From Mangrovicella endophytica (GTDB lineage: Bacteria > Pseudomonadota > Alphaproteobacteria > Rhizobiales > Rhizobiaceae): DNA of 64,000 nt. The notes below the pieces were generated by a model. It saw only the letters and a list, made by a program, of their open reading frames with translations. It was not told where the DNA came from and made no database searches. The stretch covers positions 1-64,000 of the forward strand of contig NZ_PKMZ01000001.1 of assembly GCF_002893625.1 (NCBI RefSeq), written 5' to 3'. The position numbers and the translations under genes were made by a program. Shown piece after piece: positions 8,312 to 17,253 of the stretch; position 1 is the stretch's first letter; each line of letters begins with the position of its first letter.

Positions 8312-11300
8312 ATGGCCGAGCCGAGAACCGCAGCTCAGGTGAAGCGCTCCGCTGACGAGCCTGACGTTTCGCTGGCCTCGCTCAACCGAACTCTTGAGCA
8401 GCTGGAAAGCCGGCTGTCGCGGCTGACCTTGAGCAAGGGCGTAGTGTCGCCGGCGCCGTCCGGCCGGATCACCGAGGTGCCCGGCGAGATGGCGGCGCAG
8501 TTTGCGGGGCAGCCGAGCGCGCCGACCCCGGCGCCGCGCCCATCGCTCTCCGACGCCGTTTCCGAAATCGCCATGCGCCGGCAGATGCTGGAGCGCGAGG
8601 GTGAGAAGAGCGCGGGTGCTGCGGCGGCCGCCGCCGACCTGCGCGACATCATCGCGCGCCATTCCGCTCCTGCGCCGCGTCCGACCGCTCCTGTTGCGGC
8701 CCGTCCGGCCCAGGCCGACATCGAGGCGCTGAAGTCCGATGGCGTCAGCTACGCCCTGATGGCGAGCGTCACGGCAGAGCTGCAGCAGCTCCGCGCGACG
8801 CTGAAGTCGGAGGTGGCCGAGCGCATCGAGCCGCGTTTCGACGACATGCGGACCGCCTTCGACGAACTGCGCCAACTCGTCGCTGACCAGGCGAGCCCCG
8901 ACACCATCGACGCCGAAATCTCGCGCGTCGATCGCGGCCTCGTGCAGATGGTCGACGGCGGCGCTGATCCCGGCATGGTGGAAGCACTGCGCCACGAGCT
9001 GCGCCAGATGCGCCAGCTGGTTGCCCAGACGGCGCGCGAGGACACGCTGCAGTCGGTCGGCCGGCGATGGGACGATCTCGCGACCTCGATCAGCGGCAAG
9101 GCCGAGGAAGAAACGCGCGCCAAGCAGGATCTGAAGGCCGAGCTGGAGCGTCTGCGCGAATCTCTCGGCGGTCTGGCCAGCGAGGACCACATCAAGGCCG
9201 TGGAGCGCCGCTGGGACGACTTCGAGACGCGCTATCTCGACCGTGCCGCACCGGACGGCGACCAGCTGAGCGACCTCCTGCAGAAGGAGATGCAGGCGCT
9301 GCGCGAGAAGCTGGAGACGCTTGCCAGCGAACGCTCGATCAAGGCCGTCGAGGAGCGCTGGGGCCAGCTCGAGGAGCGCTTTGCCTCGCGTGACATCGAA
9401 GCCAAGATCGAGGCGATGGCCGCGCGCATGGAGCAGCTGGAGACGGCGCTCGCAAAGCTCCCGGAGACGCTGCCGATCGCGCCGCTGGAGCAGCGCATCC
9501 ATTCGCTCGCCCTGTCCATCGAGCAGCTGCTGACGCACCAGCCCGAGCACGACATCGACCACTTCGTGGCTCTGGAGGAACGCCTCGACGAGATCTCGCG
9601 CGCCATCGTCTCCAATGCACGCCAGGCACCGGCGCAGCTGGACATGGCGCCGATCGAGCGCATCGAAGCCCGAATTGCGGCGCTGACCGCGCGGGTCGAC
9701 CAGATTGCGCAGGAGGGTGACGCCGAGCTGTTGTCGCAGCGCGTCAGCGAATTGGCGCAGCGCGTCGAAGCGTTGTCCTTCGATGGCGTTTCAGGCGAGC
9801 TTGCCGCGCGCCTGTCGGACTTCTCGGACCGGCTCGAGCGTCTGCTGGCTGAAGCCGAACAGCCGCGCGTCGATGTGGAGGCAATCGAGGGACGGTTGTC
9901 GGACCTGGCCGCGCGCATCGAGAGCGGCCTGCCGCAGGTTGACGAGGCGCTGGTCCGCTCGCTCGAGGCGCAGATCGCCAAGCTGTCGCAGCAGGTCGGC
10001 ACCATCGGCGGCTTCGGCTCGGGCGGCGAGGTGGAGTTCGACGAGCGACTGGCGGCGATCGAGCGCCGGCTCGACGAGAACCGCGACGCCCTGATCGCAT
10101 CTGCGAAGGCGGCCGCCGACGAGGCCGTGGAGCGGATGCTGGAGATCGGCGCCTTCCGCGAAAGCGAGCATGTCGAGCAGCTCTCGCAGGACCTGCGTTC
10201 GCTGGAGGCGCTCGCGCGCCAGACTGACGAGCGGGCCGGCCATGTCTTCGAGGCCGTCCACGGCACGCTGCAGAAGATCGTGCAGCGGCTCGACCAGATG
10301 GATCGTGACTTCGCCGGTGCGAGCCACCGCAACGACGTCCGCGAGAGTGCGCCGGTCGTGCAGGCCGCAGCGGCTCCGGCTGTCGCATCCGCTGCGGCGG
10401 CTGCCGAGCCGCCGATGCGCGGCGCCGATGTGGGCGGTCTGCGCAATGCCATCTCGCGCCGGCTGAATCTGCGCGACGCTGCGGCGGAGAGTGCGGGCGA
10501 GACAGCCGGCGACGTTCTCGAAGGCACGCGCGACGAGACGCCGGAGGAGATGCGGGCGCCCTCGCTCGATGCCGCCGACTTCATCGACACGCGCGAGGCC
10601 AACCGGCCGCTGGAGATCGGCTCCGGCGCTCCGGACATCGCGGCCCTGCTCAACCGCGTGCGGGCTCAGCAGAGCGCCGGCACGGCCGAGGTCGATCCCG
10701 CCGTTCGCGCCGACTTCCGCGCCGCCGCCAAGCGCGCCGCCGTCGCCGCGGCTGCGGAGGCCGAGAGCCTGCGCTCGAACGGTTCGGAGGAGGGCGGCCG
10801 CGTCAGCCTCAGCGAGGCGATCTCGCGCCGCCGCAAGCCCATCCTGATGGCCGTCGGAGCCGTGCTGCTGGCCCTGATGGCGATGCCGCTCGGCCGCGCC
10901 TTCCTGGCGCAGCGTCCGGATGCCGTCGACGAGGACGCCGGCGTGCAGATCGAGGAGCCGGCAACGCCGATGTCGAACACGACGCCGGCCGAAGCACCTG
11001 CTGCATCGTCGTCCGAGATCGAGGATGCGGCGCCGGTCGCGCCCGCCGCGCCCGCAGCGTCTGAGGCATCCGTCAAGCCGCCGTTGATGCCTGTGGCGAC
11101 ACCGCCGCAGCAGCCTTCGGCGATCGCTCCCGCCGCGCCGGAGAGCACCACGCCGGCGGCAAACGCCGGGCCTGCCGGCACGGCCGCGCCATCCGGCACG
11201 CCGGCGATGGCGCCGTCCGCTTCACCCCAGCCTTCCTCGGCAATGACGGCGCCAACCGGCTCTGCTCCGGTAGCGGACGCTGCACCACTGGCCTCGGCGC

Positions 11301-12298
11301 TGAGTGCGGCCTCTCCGGCCGGCTCGAAAGTGGCAGGCGCCGGCGAGGCCGCTCTGCCGACCGCTCCCGCCGCGTCGTCCACGGATGCCGGCCTGCTGGC
11401 TTCGGCGACCGCCAAGCTCCCCGCCGCGACCCGGATGCTGCCGGCCGTTCCGGATGGCATCGGCACGCCGGCCCTGACGGCAGCCGCCAACGGTGGCGAC
11501 CCGAAGGCGATCTTCGAGGTGGGCTTGCGAATCATGGAAGGCCGTGCCGGCGAGCCGGACGCGTCCGCGGCGCTGCCGTGGTTCGCCAAGGCCGCGACGG
11601 CTGGCTTCGCGCCGGCGCAGTACAGCCTCGGCACCCTGTTCGAGAAGGGCAATGGCGTCACCCGCGACCTGCCGACGGCGCGCGACTGGTACCTTCTGGC
11701 GGCCGATCAGGGGAACGTGCGGGCCATGCACAACCTCGCGGTCCTCTACGCGACCGGCATAGACGGCAAGTCGGAGCCGGAGACGGCCGTGAAGTGGTTC
11801 AGCGACGCGGCCGCCTACGGCATGCGCGACAGCCAGTACAATCTCGGCATCCTGTTTGCGCGCGGATCGGGCGTCGAGCAGAACCTCGAAGCGTCCTACC
11901 GCTGGTTCTCCATCGTCGCCCGTGCCGGTGACAAGGATGCCGAGGAGAAGCGGCAGGAACTGGCAAAGTCGCTGCCCGCGGAGACGGTCAAGGCCGCCGA
12001 TGCGGCGGTGGCCAACTGGCAGCCCAAGGCCCGTGTCGAGGAGGCCAACACCGTCCAGGTCCCCGATGGCTGGGACAAGCCGAGCGACCAGACCTCTTCG
12101 ATCGACATGAAGCGGGCGATCCGCAACGTCCAGGCGATCCTGATCAAGCTCGGCTACGAGCCGGGCGTGCCGGACGGCGTGATCGGCGAGAAGACCACTG
12201 AGGCCATCATCGCCTTCCAGAAGAAGACGGGGCTGACGCCGAACGGTCAGATCGACGAGCCGCTGATCCGGGCGCTGCTGCAGCGCAAGGACGCCTGA
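8312..12298 (+). CDS. podJ: PodJ-type polar localisation protein (coiled coil, one TM, Sel1 repeats, peptidoglycan binding)
   Basis: A 1328-residue polarity factor. The cytoplasmic part (about residues 1-680) is Glu/Leu/Arg-rich coiled coil, followed by a disordered Ala/Glu stretch. One membrane span sits near residues 842-866 (ILMAVGAVLLALMAMPLG). A long Ala/Pro/Ser-rich periplasmic linker follows to about residue 1050. Then come Sel1-like repeats (about 1060-1225; AQYSLGTLFEKGNGV, AMHNLAVLYATGIDG, SQYNLGILFARGSGV) and a C-terminal peptidoglycan-binding domain (about 1265-1325; VQAILIKLGYEPGVPDGVIG). This order is that of PodJ in Caulobacter and Agrobacterium, where it marks the new pole and aids the switch in polar growth. 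ATG at 8312 follows GAGGAG. Degenerate repeats at 47-49-residue spacing lie in the coiled coil. Confidence 0.88.
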   Translation: MAEPRTAAQVKRSADEPDVSLASLNRTLEQLESRLSRLTLSKGVVSPAPSGRITEVPGEMAAQFAGQPSAPTPAPRPSLSDAVSEIAMRRQMLEREGEKSAGAAAAAADLRDIIARHSAPAPRPTAPVAARPAQADIEALKSDGVSYALMASVTAELQQLRATLKSEVAERIEPRFDDMRTAFDELRQLVADQASPDTIDAEISRVDRGLVQMVDGGADPGMVEALRHELRQMRQLVAQTAREDTLQSVGRRWDDLATSISGKAEEETRAKQDLKAELERLRESLGGLASEDHIKAVERRWDDFETRYLDRAAPDGDQLSDLLQKEMQALREKLETLASERSIKAVEERWGQLEERFASRDIEAKIEAMAARMEQLETALAKLPETLPIAPLEQRIHSLALSIEQLLTHQPEHDIDHFVALEERLDEISRAIVSNARQAPAQLDMAPIERIEARIAALTARVDQIAQEGDAELLSQRVSELAQRVEALSFDGVSGELAARLSDFSDRLERLLAEAEQPRVDVEAIEGRLSDLAARIESGLPQVDEALVRSLEAQIAKLSQQVGTIGGFGSGGEVEFDERLAAIERRLDENRDALIASAKAAADEAVERMLEIGAFRESEHVEQLSQDLRSLEALARQTDERAGHVFEAVHGTLQKIVQRLDQMDRDFAGASHRNDVRESAPVVQAAAAPAVASAAAAAEPPMRGADVGGLRNAISRRLNLRDAAAESAGETAGDVLEGTRDETPEEMRAPSLDAADFIDTREANRPLEIGSGAPDIAALLNRVRAQQSAGTAEVDPAVRADFRAAAKRAAVAAAAEAESLRSNGSEEGGRVSLSEAISRRRKPILMAVGAVLLALMAMPLGRAFLAQRPDAVDEDAGVQIEEPATPMSNTTPAEAPAASSSEIEDAAPVAPAAPAASEASVKPPLMPVATPPQQPSAIAPAAPESTTPAANAGPAGTAAPSGTPAMAPSASPQPSSAMTAPTGSAPVADAAPLASALSAASPAGSKVAGAGEAALPTAPAASSTDAGLLASATAKLPAATRMLPAVPDGIGTPALTAAANGGDPKAIFEVGLRIMEGRAGEPDASAALPWFAKAATAGFAPAQYSLGTLFEKGNGVTRDLPTARDWYLLAADQGNVRAMHNLAVLYATGIDGKSEPETAVKWFSDAAAYGMRDSQYNLGILFARGSGVEQNLEASYRWFSIVARAGDKDAEEKRQELAKSLPAETVKAADAAVANWQPKARVEEANTVQVPDGWDKPSDQTSSIDMKRAIRNVQAILIKLGYEPGVPDGVIGEKTTEAIIAFQKKTGLTPNGQIDEPLIRALLQRKDA

Positions 12299-12401
12299 CA
12301 TATCATTGGCGCGGAAGCGATGATCCGCGTTTGACAGGGGCGGGGGCTTCGGGCGAAGACGGGCCTCGCCTTCCGCCCGTCCCCCGAAGCTGTACTCGCG
12401 C

Positions 12402-13331
12402 GTGAATCTCTATCTCCCGATCGCGGAACTCTCGGTCAACGTCTTCGTCCTCATCGGCATGGGCGCGGCCGTGGGATTCCTGTCGGGCCTGTTCGGGGTC
12501 GGCGGCGGCTTTCTGATCACCCCGCTCCTCATCTTCTACAACATCCCGCCCGCGGTCGCGGTCGCAACCGGTGCGAACCAGGTGATCGCGTCTTCCTTCT
12601 CGGGGGCGCTGGCGCATTACAAGCGCGGCACGGTCGACCTCAAGCTCGGCACCATGCTGCTGATCGGCGGTGCGGTCGGCTCGGTGCTCGGCGTTCTTCT
12701 CTTCACCCTTCTGCGCCGGCTCGGTCAGCTCGATCTCATCGTTTCGCTTCTCTACGTCGTCTTCCTCGGCACCGTCGGGGGGCTGATGCTGGTCGAGAGC
12801 GTCCGCGCCATGCTGCGCGCCTCCGGCGATGGCTCGGGCGAGATCCGGAAATCCGGCCACCACAGCTGGATCCACCGCCTGCCGCTGAAGATGCGCTTCC
12901 AGCGCTCCAAGCTCTACGTCTCGGTCATCCCGGTTCTCGGGATCGGCCTCTTCATCGGCATTCTCGGGGCCGTGATGGGCGTCGGCGGCGGTTTCATCAT
13001 GGTGCCGGCGATGATCTACCTGCTGCGCGTGCCGACGAGCGTCGTCGTCGGCACCTCGCTGTTCCAGATCATTTTCACCGCCGCGGTCACGACGGTTCTC
13101 CAGGCCGCGACCAATACGACGATCGACGTCGTCCTCGCCTTCCTCTTGATGATCGGCGGCGTCGTCGGCGCGCAGTTCGGCGCCGAGGCCGGCCGCAAGC
13201 TGCGCGGCGATCAGCTGCGCGCGCTGCTCGCGCTCCTGGTGCTGTCGGTGTGCCTGCGCCTTGCCTTCCAGCTCGTCGCTTATCCCGGCGAACTCTTCTC
13301 CATCACGCTGCCGACCGGAGAGCTCGGCTGA
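12402..13331 (+). CDS. TauE/SafE family sulfite/anion exporter
   Basis: A 309-residue inner-membrane protein with about eight spans in two repeats. Each repeat opens with the family glycine motif: FLSGLFGVGGGFLITPLL near residues 26-44, and ILGAVMGVGGGFIMVPAMI near 187-205. A basic cytoplasmic loop (about residues 145-170) separates the halves. Family members export sulfite, sulfoacetate or related anions. The start is a GTG at 12402, where the hydrophobic N-terminus begins. The next gene starts within the stop codon of this one, so the two are surely co-translated, and the pairing with a TIGR02186 protein is recurrent. Confidence 0.88.
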   Translation: MNLYLPIAELSVNVFVLIGMGAAVGFLSGLFGVGGGFLITPLLIFYNIPPAVAVATGANQVIASSFSGALAHYKRGTVDLKLGTMLLIGGAVGSVLGVLLFTLLRRLGQLDLIVSLLYVVFLGTVGGLMLVESVRAMLRASGDGSGEIRKSGHHSWIHRLPLKMRFQRSKLYVSVIPVLGIGLFIGILGAVMGVGGGFIMVPAMIYLLRVPTSVVVGTSLFQIIFTAAVTTVLQAATNTTIDVVLAFLLMIGGVVGAQFGAEAGRKLRGDQLRALLALLVLSVCLRLAFQLVAYPGELFSITLPTGELG

Positions 13332-14146
13332 TGCGCTCGGGCCCGCAGCGGCTGTTGCGCAGGCTTGCCTGTGCCGGGACACTGGCCGCTCTGGTGCCGG
13401 CAGCGCTGGCACCCGCGACGGCGCAGAACCTCCTGCCCGAAACCTTCGAGATCGGCCTCTCCACCGAGCGGATCGGAATCACTTCGGACTTCAACGGCGC
13501 CCGGCTGGTGATCTTCGGGGCACTCGACAACGCCGATGCGCAGATCCTGCGCCAGCAGCGCTACGACATCATCGTCGCGCTGGAGGGGCCGAAGCGCCCG
13601 GTGGTGGTGCGCGAGAAGGAGCGGACGCTCGGCCTCTGGATCAACCGCGGCTCGGAAGACTTCAACGCCGCGCCGAGCTCCTATGCGCTGGCCTCCACCC
13701 GTCCGCTCGGCGACATCGCGCCGGAATCGACGCTGGCGCAGCTGTCGATCGGCATCGATGACCTGCGTCTCGACGCCAAGCGCCAAGGCGAGACGGCGGT
13801 ACCGAACCGCGACATCTACGCGACCGCCTTCCGGCGCATCAAGAAAGAGACCGGTCTGTACAACCAGACGCATGGCACGGTGGAGTTCGTCAGCCCGACC
13901 CTGTTCAGGGCCGATCTGCAGCTGCCGGCGGACCTGCCGGTCGGGCGGCATGTCGCCCGCGCCTTCCTGTTCCGCAGCGGCGTCTTCCTGCGTGAGCGCT
14001 CTGACGAGCTCTATGTGGTGAAGACGGGCTTCGAGAACTTCGTCTACGATTTTGCCACGCGCAACAGCCTCACCTACGGCATCTTCGCGGTGCTTCTGGC
14101 GATCTTCACCGGCTGGTTCGGGCGGATCGTCTTCCGCCGCGACTGA
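13331..14146 (+). CDS. TIGR02186 family transmembrane protein
   Basis: A 271-residue protein of unknown function that is often the partner of a TauE/SafE exporter. An N-terminal signal sequence (LACAGTLAALVPAALAPATAQ) exports a long periplasmic domain. A C-terminal span (YGIFAVLLAIFTGWFGRIVF) anchors it, with the last few residues inside. Its start codon overlaps the upstream stop in a TGATG junction, which fixes the start and shows tight coupling. The topology suggests a periplasmic accessory subunit for the exporter; this is inference from context. Confidence 0.85.
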   Translation: MRSGPQRLLRRLACAGTLAALVPAALAPATAQNLLPETFEIGLSTERIGITSDFNGARLVIFGALDNADAQILRQQRYDIIVALEGPKRPVVVREKERTLGLWINRGSEDFNAAPSSYALASTRPLGDIAPESTLAQLSIGIDDLRLDAKRQGETAVPNRDIYATAFRRIKKETGLYNQTHGTVEFVSPTLFRADLQLPADLPVGRHVARAFLFRSGVFLRERSDELYVVKTGFENFVYDFATRNSLTYGIFAVLLAIFTGWFGRIVFRRD

Positions 14147-14170
14147 AGGCGCTCGACGGCCAGTGAGACG

Positions 14171-14995
14171 TCAGGCCCAGAAGTCCGGCAGCACCTCCGA
14201 GAGGCGGGGGCCGAGGCGGAGCGGCGCCACCTTCTCGGCAAGGCCGGTGCGGTCGGAGATCTCGACGCCCAGGCCGCAGATCGTCGCTGGCCCCTGCGCC
14301 GGCTCCATGCGCCCGCGCGGGATCTTCGACAGGAAGCGGTTCAGCGGCTCCTCCTTGTCCATGCCGAGCGAGGAATCGTAGTCGCCGCACATGCCGGCAT
14401 CCGACTGATAGGCGGTGCCGCCCGGCAGGATCTGGTGATCCGCGGTCGGCACATGCGTATGGGTGCCGACGACGACGCTGGCGCGCCCATCGAGATAGTG
14501 GCCGAAGCACTGCTTCTCGCTCGTCGCCTCGGCATGGAAGTCGAAGATGATGGCATCCGCCTGCTCGCCAAGCGGACAGGCGGAGACGATCTCGTCGGCG
14601 GACCGGAAGGGATCGTCCAGATCGGGGTTCATGAACACCCGACCCATCACATTGGCGACGAGGACGCGGGCGCCGTTGCGAGCCTCGAAGAGGCCGGAGC
14701 CACTGCCCGGCGTTCCTGCCGGGAAATTCGCAGGACGAAGGAATCGGTCCTGGCGGGCGGAGAACACCAGCGCTTCGCGCTGGTCGAAGACGTGGTTGCC
14801 GGTCGACACGATGTCCGCGCCGGCCTCCCGCGTGCGCAGGAAGATATCCTCGGTGATGCCGAAGCCGCCGGCGGCATTCTCGCCGTTCACCACCACGAAA
14901 TCGAGCTTCAGGTCGGCGATCAGGCCGGGCAGGCGCTCGAACACGGCCATGCGCCCGGTGCGGCCGACCATGTCGCCGAGGAAGAGAAAGCGCAT
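14171..14995 (-). CDS. YmdB-type metallophosphoesterase (TIGR00282)
   Basis: A 274-residue cytoplasmic phosphoesterase. Metal-binding motifs are all present: FLGDMVGRTGR at the N-terminus, VVNGENAAGGFG, STGNHVFDQ, DFHAEATSEK, GTHTHVPTADH and MCGDYDSSLGM. Bacillus YmdB, the best-known member, hydrolyses 2',3'-cyclic nucleotides and affects biofilm genes and RNA turnover. The start is placed at MRFLFLGDM, where homology begins. It lies 7 bases from the GST gene on the same strand, so both probably share a transcript. In many Rhizobiales this gene directly follows the cyclo-ligase gene; here GST and CAP genes come between. Confidence 0.92.
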   Translation of the reverse strand: MRFLFLGDMVGRTGRMAVFERLPGLIADLKLDFVVVNGENAAGGFGITEDIFLRTREAGADIVSTGNHVFDQREALVFSARQDRFLRPANFPAGTPGSGSGLFEARNGARVLVANVMGRVFMNPDLDDPFRSADEIVSACPLGEQADAIIFDFHAEATSEKQCFGHYLDGRASVVVGTHTHVPTADHQILPGGTAYQSDAGMCGDYDSSLGMDKEEPLNRFLSKIPRGRMEPAQGPATICGLGVEISDRTGLAEKVAPLRLGPRLSEVLPDFWA

Positions 14996-15002
14996 CGACG
15001 GA

Positions 15003-15650
15003 TCAGCCGCGCTCGTTCTTCGCCGTTTCCAGCTTGTGAAGCGAATGCTGCACGGCCGGGCGCGAGCCGACACGCTCGACCCAGGCAAGGAGCGATTCGA
15101 GCTCGTTGGCGCCGTCGTCCTTCAGGCCCTTGCCGGAGACGGCGATACGGACCCAGCCGAAATTGATGATGTCGGCGATCGTGTAGGTGTCGCCCGCGAG
15201 ATAGTCGTTGCTCTTCAGCCGCTCGTCGAGGACGCGCAGGATCCGCAGCGATTCATCACGGTAGCGATCGATCGCATAGGGGATCTTCTCCTTGGCGAAC
15301 TTGGCGAAGTGGTTCCATTGGCCGAGCATCGGGCCAACACCGCCGACCTGGAAGAAGGTCCAAGCCAGCGTTTCGGCACGCGCCTGCCCGGAGGTCGGCA
15401 GGAACTGGCCGGTCTTCTCCGCGAGATAGATCAGGATGGCGCCGGATTCGAAGACGCGGATCGACTGGCCGCCGTCATTGTCGACGATGGCGGGGATCTT
15501 GCCGTTCGGGTTGATCGCCAGGAAGTCTGGTGCCTTCTGCGCGCCGGACGAGATGTCGACGAGGTGGAGGCGATAATCGAGGCCGCACTCTTCGAGCATG
15601 GTCACCGGCTTTTCGCCATTCGGCGTCGTCCAGGTGTAGAGATCGATCAT
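15003..15650 (-). CDS. Glutathione S-transferase family protein (YfcG/Nu-like)
   Basis: A 215-residue protein with a thioredoxin-fold N-terminal half and helical C-terminal half. The N-terminal motif YTWTTPNGEKPVTMLEE resembles the TxNGxK site of Nu-class enzymes such as E. coli YfcG and YghU, which act as glutathione-dependent disulfide oxidoreductases. The cis-proline loop NPNGKIPAI and FESGAILIYLAE are intact. The start at 15650 follows AAAGGAG. A catalytic Cys is absent from the N-terminal motif, as is normal for this class. It sits 7 bases upstream of the YmdB-type gene. Confidence 0.88.
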   Translation of the reverse strand: MIDLYTWTTPNGEKPVTMLEECGLDYRLHLVDISSGAQKAPDFLAINPNGKIPAIVDNDGGQSIRVFESGAILIYLAEKTGQFLPTSGQARAETLAWTFFQVGGVGPMLGQWNHFAKFAKEKIPYAIDRYRDESLRILRVLDERLKSNDYLAGDTYTIADIINFGWVRIAVSGKGLKDDGANELESLLAWVERVGSRPAVQHSLHKLETAKNERG

Positions 15651-15787
15651 CGGGCAGCTCCTTTTTGCCGCAGCGGCTTTCGCGGGCAAGCTAGTGCGTC
15701 GCCGCAATTCCGACACGGGTCAAGCGTCGTGCAATGCCGGCCGAAGAAAGCTGTGCACGACCATCCTCAAAGAGACCCATCATCCGC

Positions 15788-16393
15788 ATGCATGACATGA
15801 CACTTCGCCCGACGCGGCCAAACCGCCTCGGAGGCCCGTTGCGCGGATCCACCATTGCCGCACTGCTCGCGACGGTCCTTGCGACATCCGGCTGCCTCTC
15901 GACGACGCCGGCGGGTGATACGGCTCCGGTCACGATCGATGCGAAGGCCGCACTGTCGAGCGTCAATGCGTTTCGCGCCAGCAATGGCCTCGGCCCCCTG
16001 ACGATCGCCGCGGGGCTGACCGATGCGGCCGCCGCGCAGTCAGCGGCAATGGCGGGGCGGCAGACGATGAGCCACACGGTGGGTGGCCGGCTGGACGCTC
16101 GCCTCGCCACTGCGGGTTACCGATGGGGCGTCACCGCTGAGAATATCGGGCGCGACTATCGTGATTATGCGGGCGCCATCAAGGGCTGGGAAAACTCGCC
16201 AGCGCATCGCCGCAACATGCTCAATCCCACCGTTACCGAGATCGGCATGGCAGGTGCGCGCAACGTCGAAAGCGGGCGGGCCTTCTGGACGATGATCCTG
16301 GCGGCGCCGAGCCGGAGAACGACGGTCGCGTCGGTGGCGCCCGCCTTCTCCTTCGGACACCCGATCAGGGTCGCAGCACCTCCCGCTCCGTGA
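15788..16393 (+). CDS. CAP-domain (SCP/PR1-like) lipoprotein
   Basis: A 201-residue secreted protein. The signal peptide ends in a lipobox (LATSGC), so it should be lipid-anchored. A CAP domain fills the rest: VNAFRASNGLGPL, the His of MSHTVGGR, TAENIG and GWENSPAHRRNMLNP. The two His and the Glu of the CAP cavity are present. Bacterial CAP proteins have few known roles. Three start codons lie close together (15788 and 15797 are best); none has a strong ribosome site. Its 3' end overlaps the convergent cyclo-ligase gene by 29 bases. Confidence 0.85.
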   Translation: MHDMTLRPTRPNRLGGPLRGSTIAALLATVLATSGCLSTTPAGDTAPVTIDAKAALSSVNAFRASNGLGPLTIAAGLTDAAAAQSAAMAGRQTMSHTVGGRLDARLATAGYRWGVTAENIGRDYRDYAGAIKGWENSPAHRRNMLNPTVTEIGMAGARNVESGRAFWTMILAAPSRRTTVASVAPAFSFGHPIRVAAPPAP

Positions 16394-16940
16394 CGATCAT
16401 ATGCAGCGGCACGTCATGTGCGTCGGCGGGGGCCTCGGCGACTTCCTGAACGGCGAAGGCGACGCCGGCGAGAACCGGGTCGCCACCGCGATCCCGGATC
16501 GCTGCGATGGCGCGGTCATAGAAGCCGCGGCCATAGCCGATCCTGTGGCAGCGCCGGTCGAAGGCCGACATCGGTACGAGCATGACCATCGGATCGAGAA
16601 CGGGGGCATCGGCGCCCGGCGCCACAGTGCCGAAGCCCTGTGACTCGAGCACGGCACCGCTGAGAAGTTCGCGGAACTCCAGCCTGTCGCCGATGATGGC
16701 CGGCACGCAGATCCGGGCTCCCTGATCGGCAAGCATCGCCATCAGTGGCCGGAGGTCGACCTCCGAGCGGATCGGCAGAAAGCCTGAGATGATCGTGCCG
16801 GGCTCAACCGGAAGAAGCGGGGCGCATCGCTCGGCAATGACGTGCGATGCCTCGATGCGGGCATCGGCCGGGATCGCATCCCGGCGCGCCAGGGCATCCG
16901 CCCTCAAGGTGGCTTTCAGGCTGCGATAATCGGTCTGCAT
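16365..16940 (-). CDS. 5-formyltetrahydrofolate cyclo-ligase
   Basis: A 191-residue enzyme that uses ATP to turn 5-formyl-THF (folinate) into 5,10-methenyl-THF, recovering a dead-end folate. The ATP-binding signature RIGYGRGFYDRAI is complete, and the folate-side motif SGFLPIRSEVDLRPLM is typical. The start at 16940 follows GAGGAG; a longer frame at 17018 would run into the 6S RNA gene. It lies about 65 bases downstream of the 6S RNA on the same strand. This linkage (ssrS-ygfA) is deeply conserved in proteobacteria and suggests they are co-transcribed. Confidence 0.94.
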   Translation of the reverse strand: MQTDYRSLKATLRADALARRDAIPADARIEASHVIAERCAPLLPVEPGTIISGFLPIRSEVDLRPLMAMLADQGARICVPAIIGDRLEFRELLSGAVLESQGFGTVAPGADAPVLDPMVMLVPMSAFDRRCHRIGYGRGFYDRAIAAIRDRGGDPVLAGVAFAVQEVAEAPADAHDVPLHMIVTEREVLRP

Positions 16941-17004
16941 CGGTGGGTCTCCTCGGCGGGCGACCTGACCGGATAATGCGGAGGAAGGGAAGGGGGAAGG
17001 GAGG

Positions 17005-17166
17005 CAGTGGCGAGCCACCTCGGCCGATGAGGAAGTCGATCCCGGGAACCTACAAAGTAGGTGGGCGCCGTGTGCTCCGGCCCACGGACCGGAACAGGGA
17101 CAGCTCCCTCAGGAAAGAGTAAGGCCCCGGGGAAATGTTACCCCTGTCGAACCGCGCAGCCCGCCG
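17005..17166 (-). ncRNA. ssrS: 6S RNA (ssrS), candidate
   Basis: No coding frame fits here, yet the minus strand upstream of the cyclo-ligase gene shows an ordered RNA. The 5' side GGCGGGCUGC (17156-17165) pairs with GUGGCUCGCC (17009-17018) over ten bases with wobbles, closing a molecule of about 160 nt, the usual 6S length. Inside are a GGGGCCUUA segment and a CACCUAC/GUAGGU hairpin, both at the places expected in alphaproteobacterial 6S RNA. A TATATT -10 box (17173-17178) stands 7 bases before the predicted 5' end. 6S RNA mimics an open promoter and holds sigma70 RNA polymerase in stationary phase. The exact ends are estimates. Confidence 0.72.
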
Positions 17167-17253
17167 ACACCGAATATAGGCCGAGCGACGGCTGCAATCC
17201 AGAGGGGAGCCCGATGCCGCACTGCGTGCGGAGCGCTGTACGGCCGATCAATC

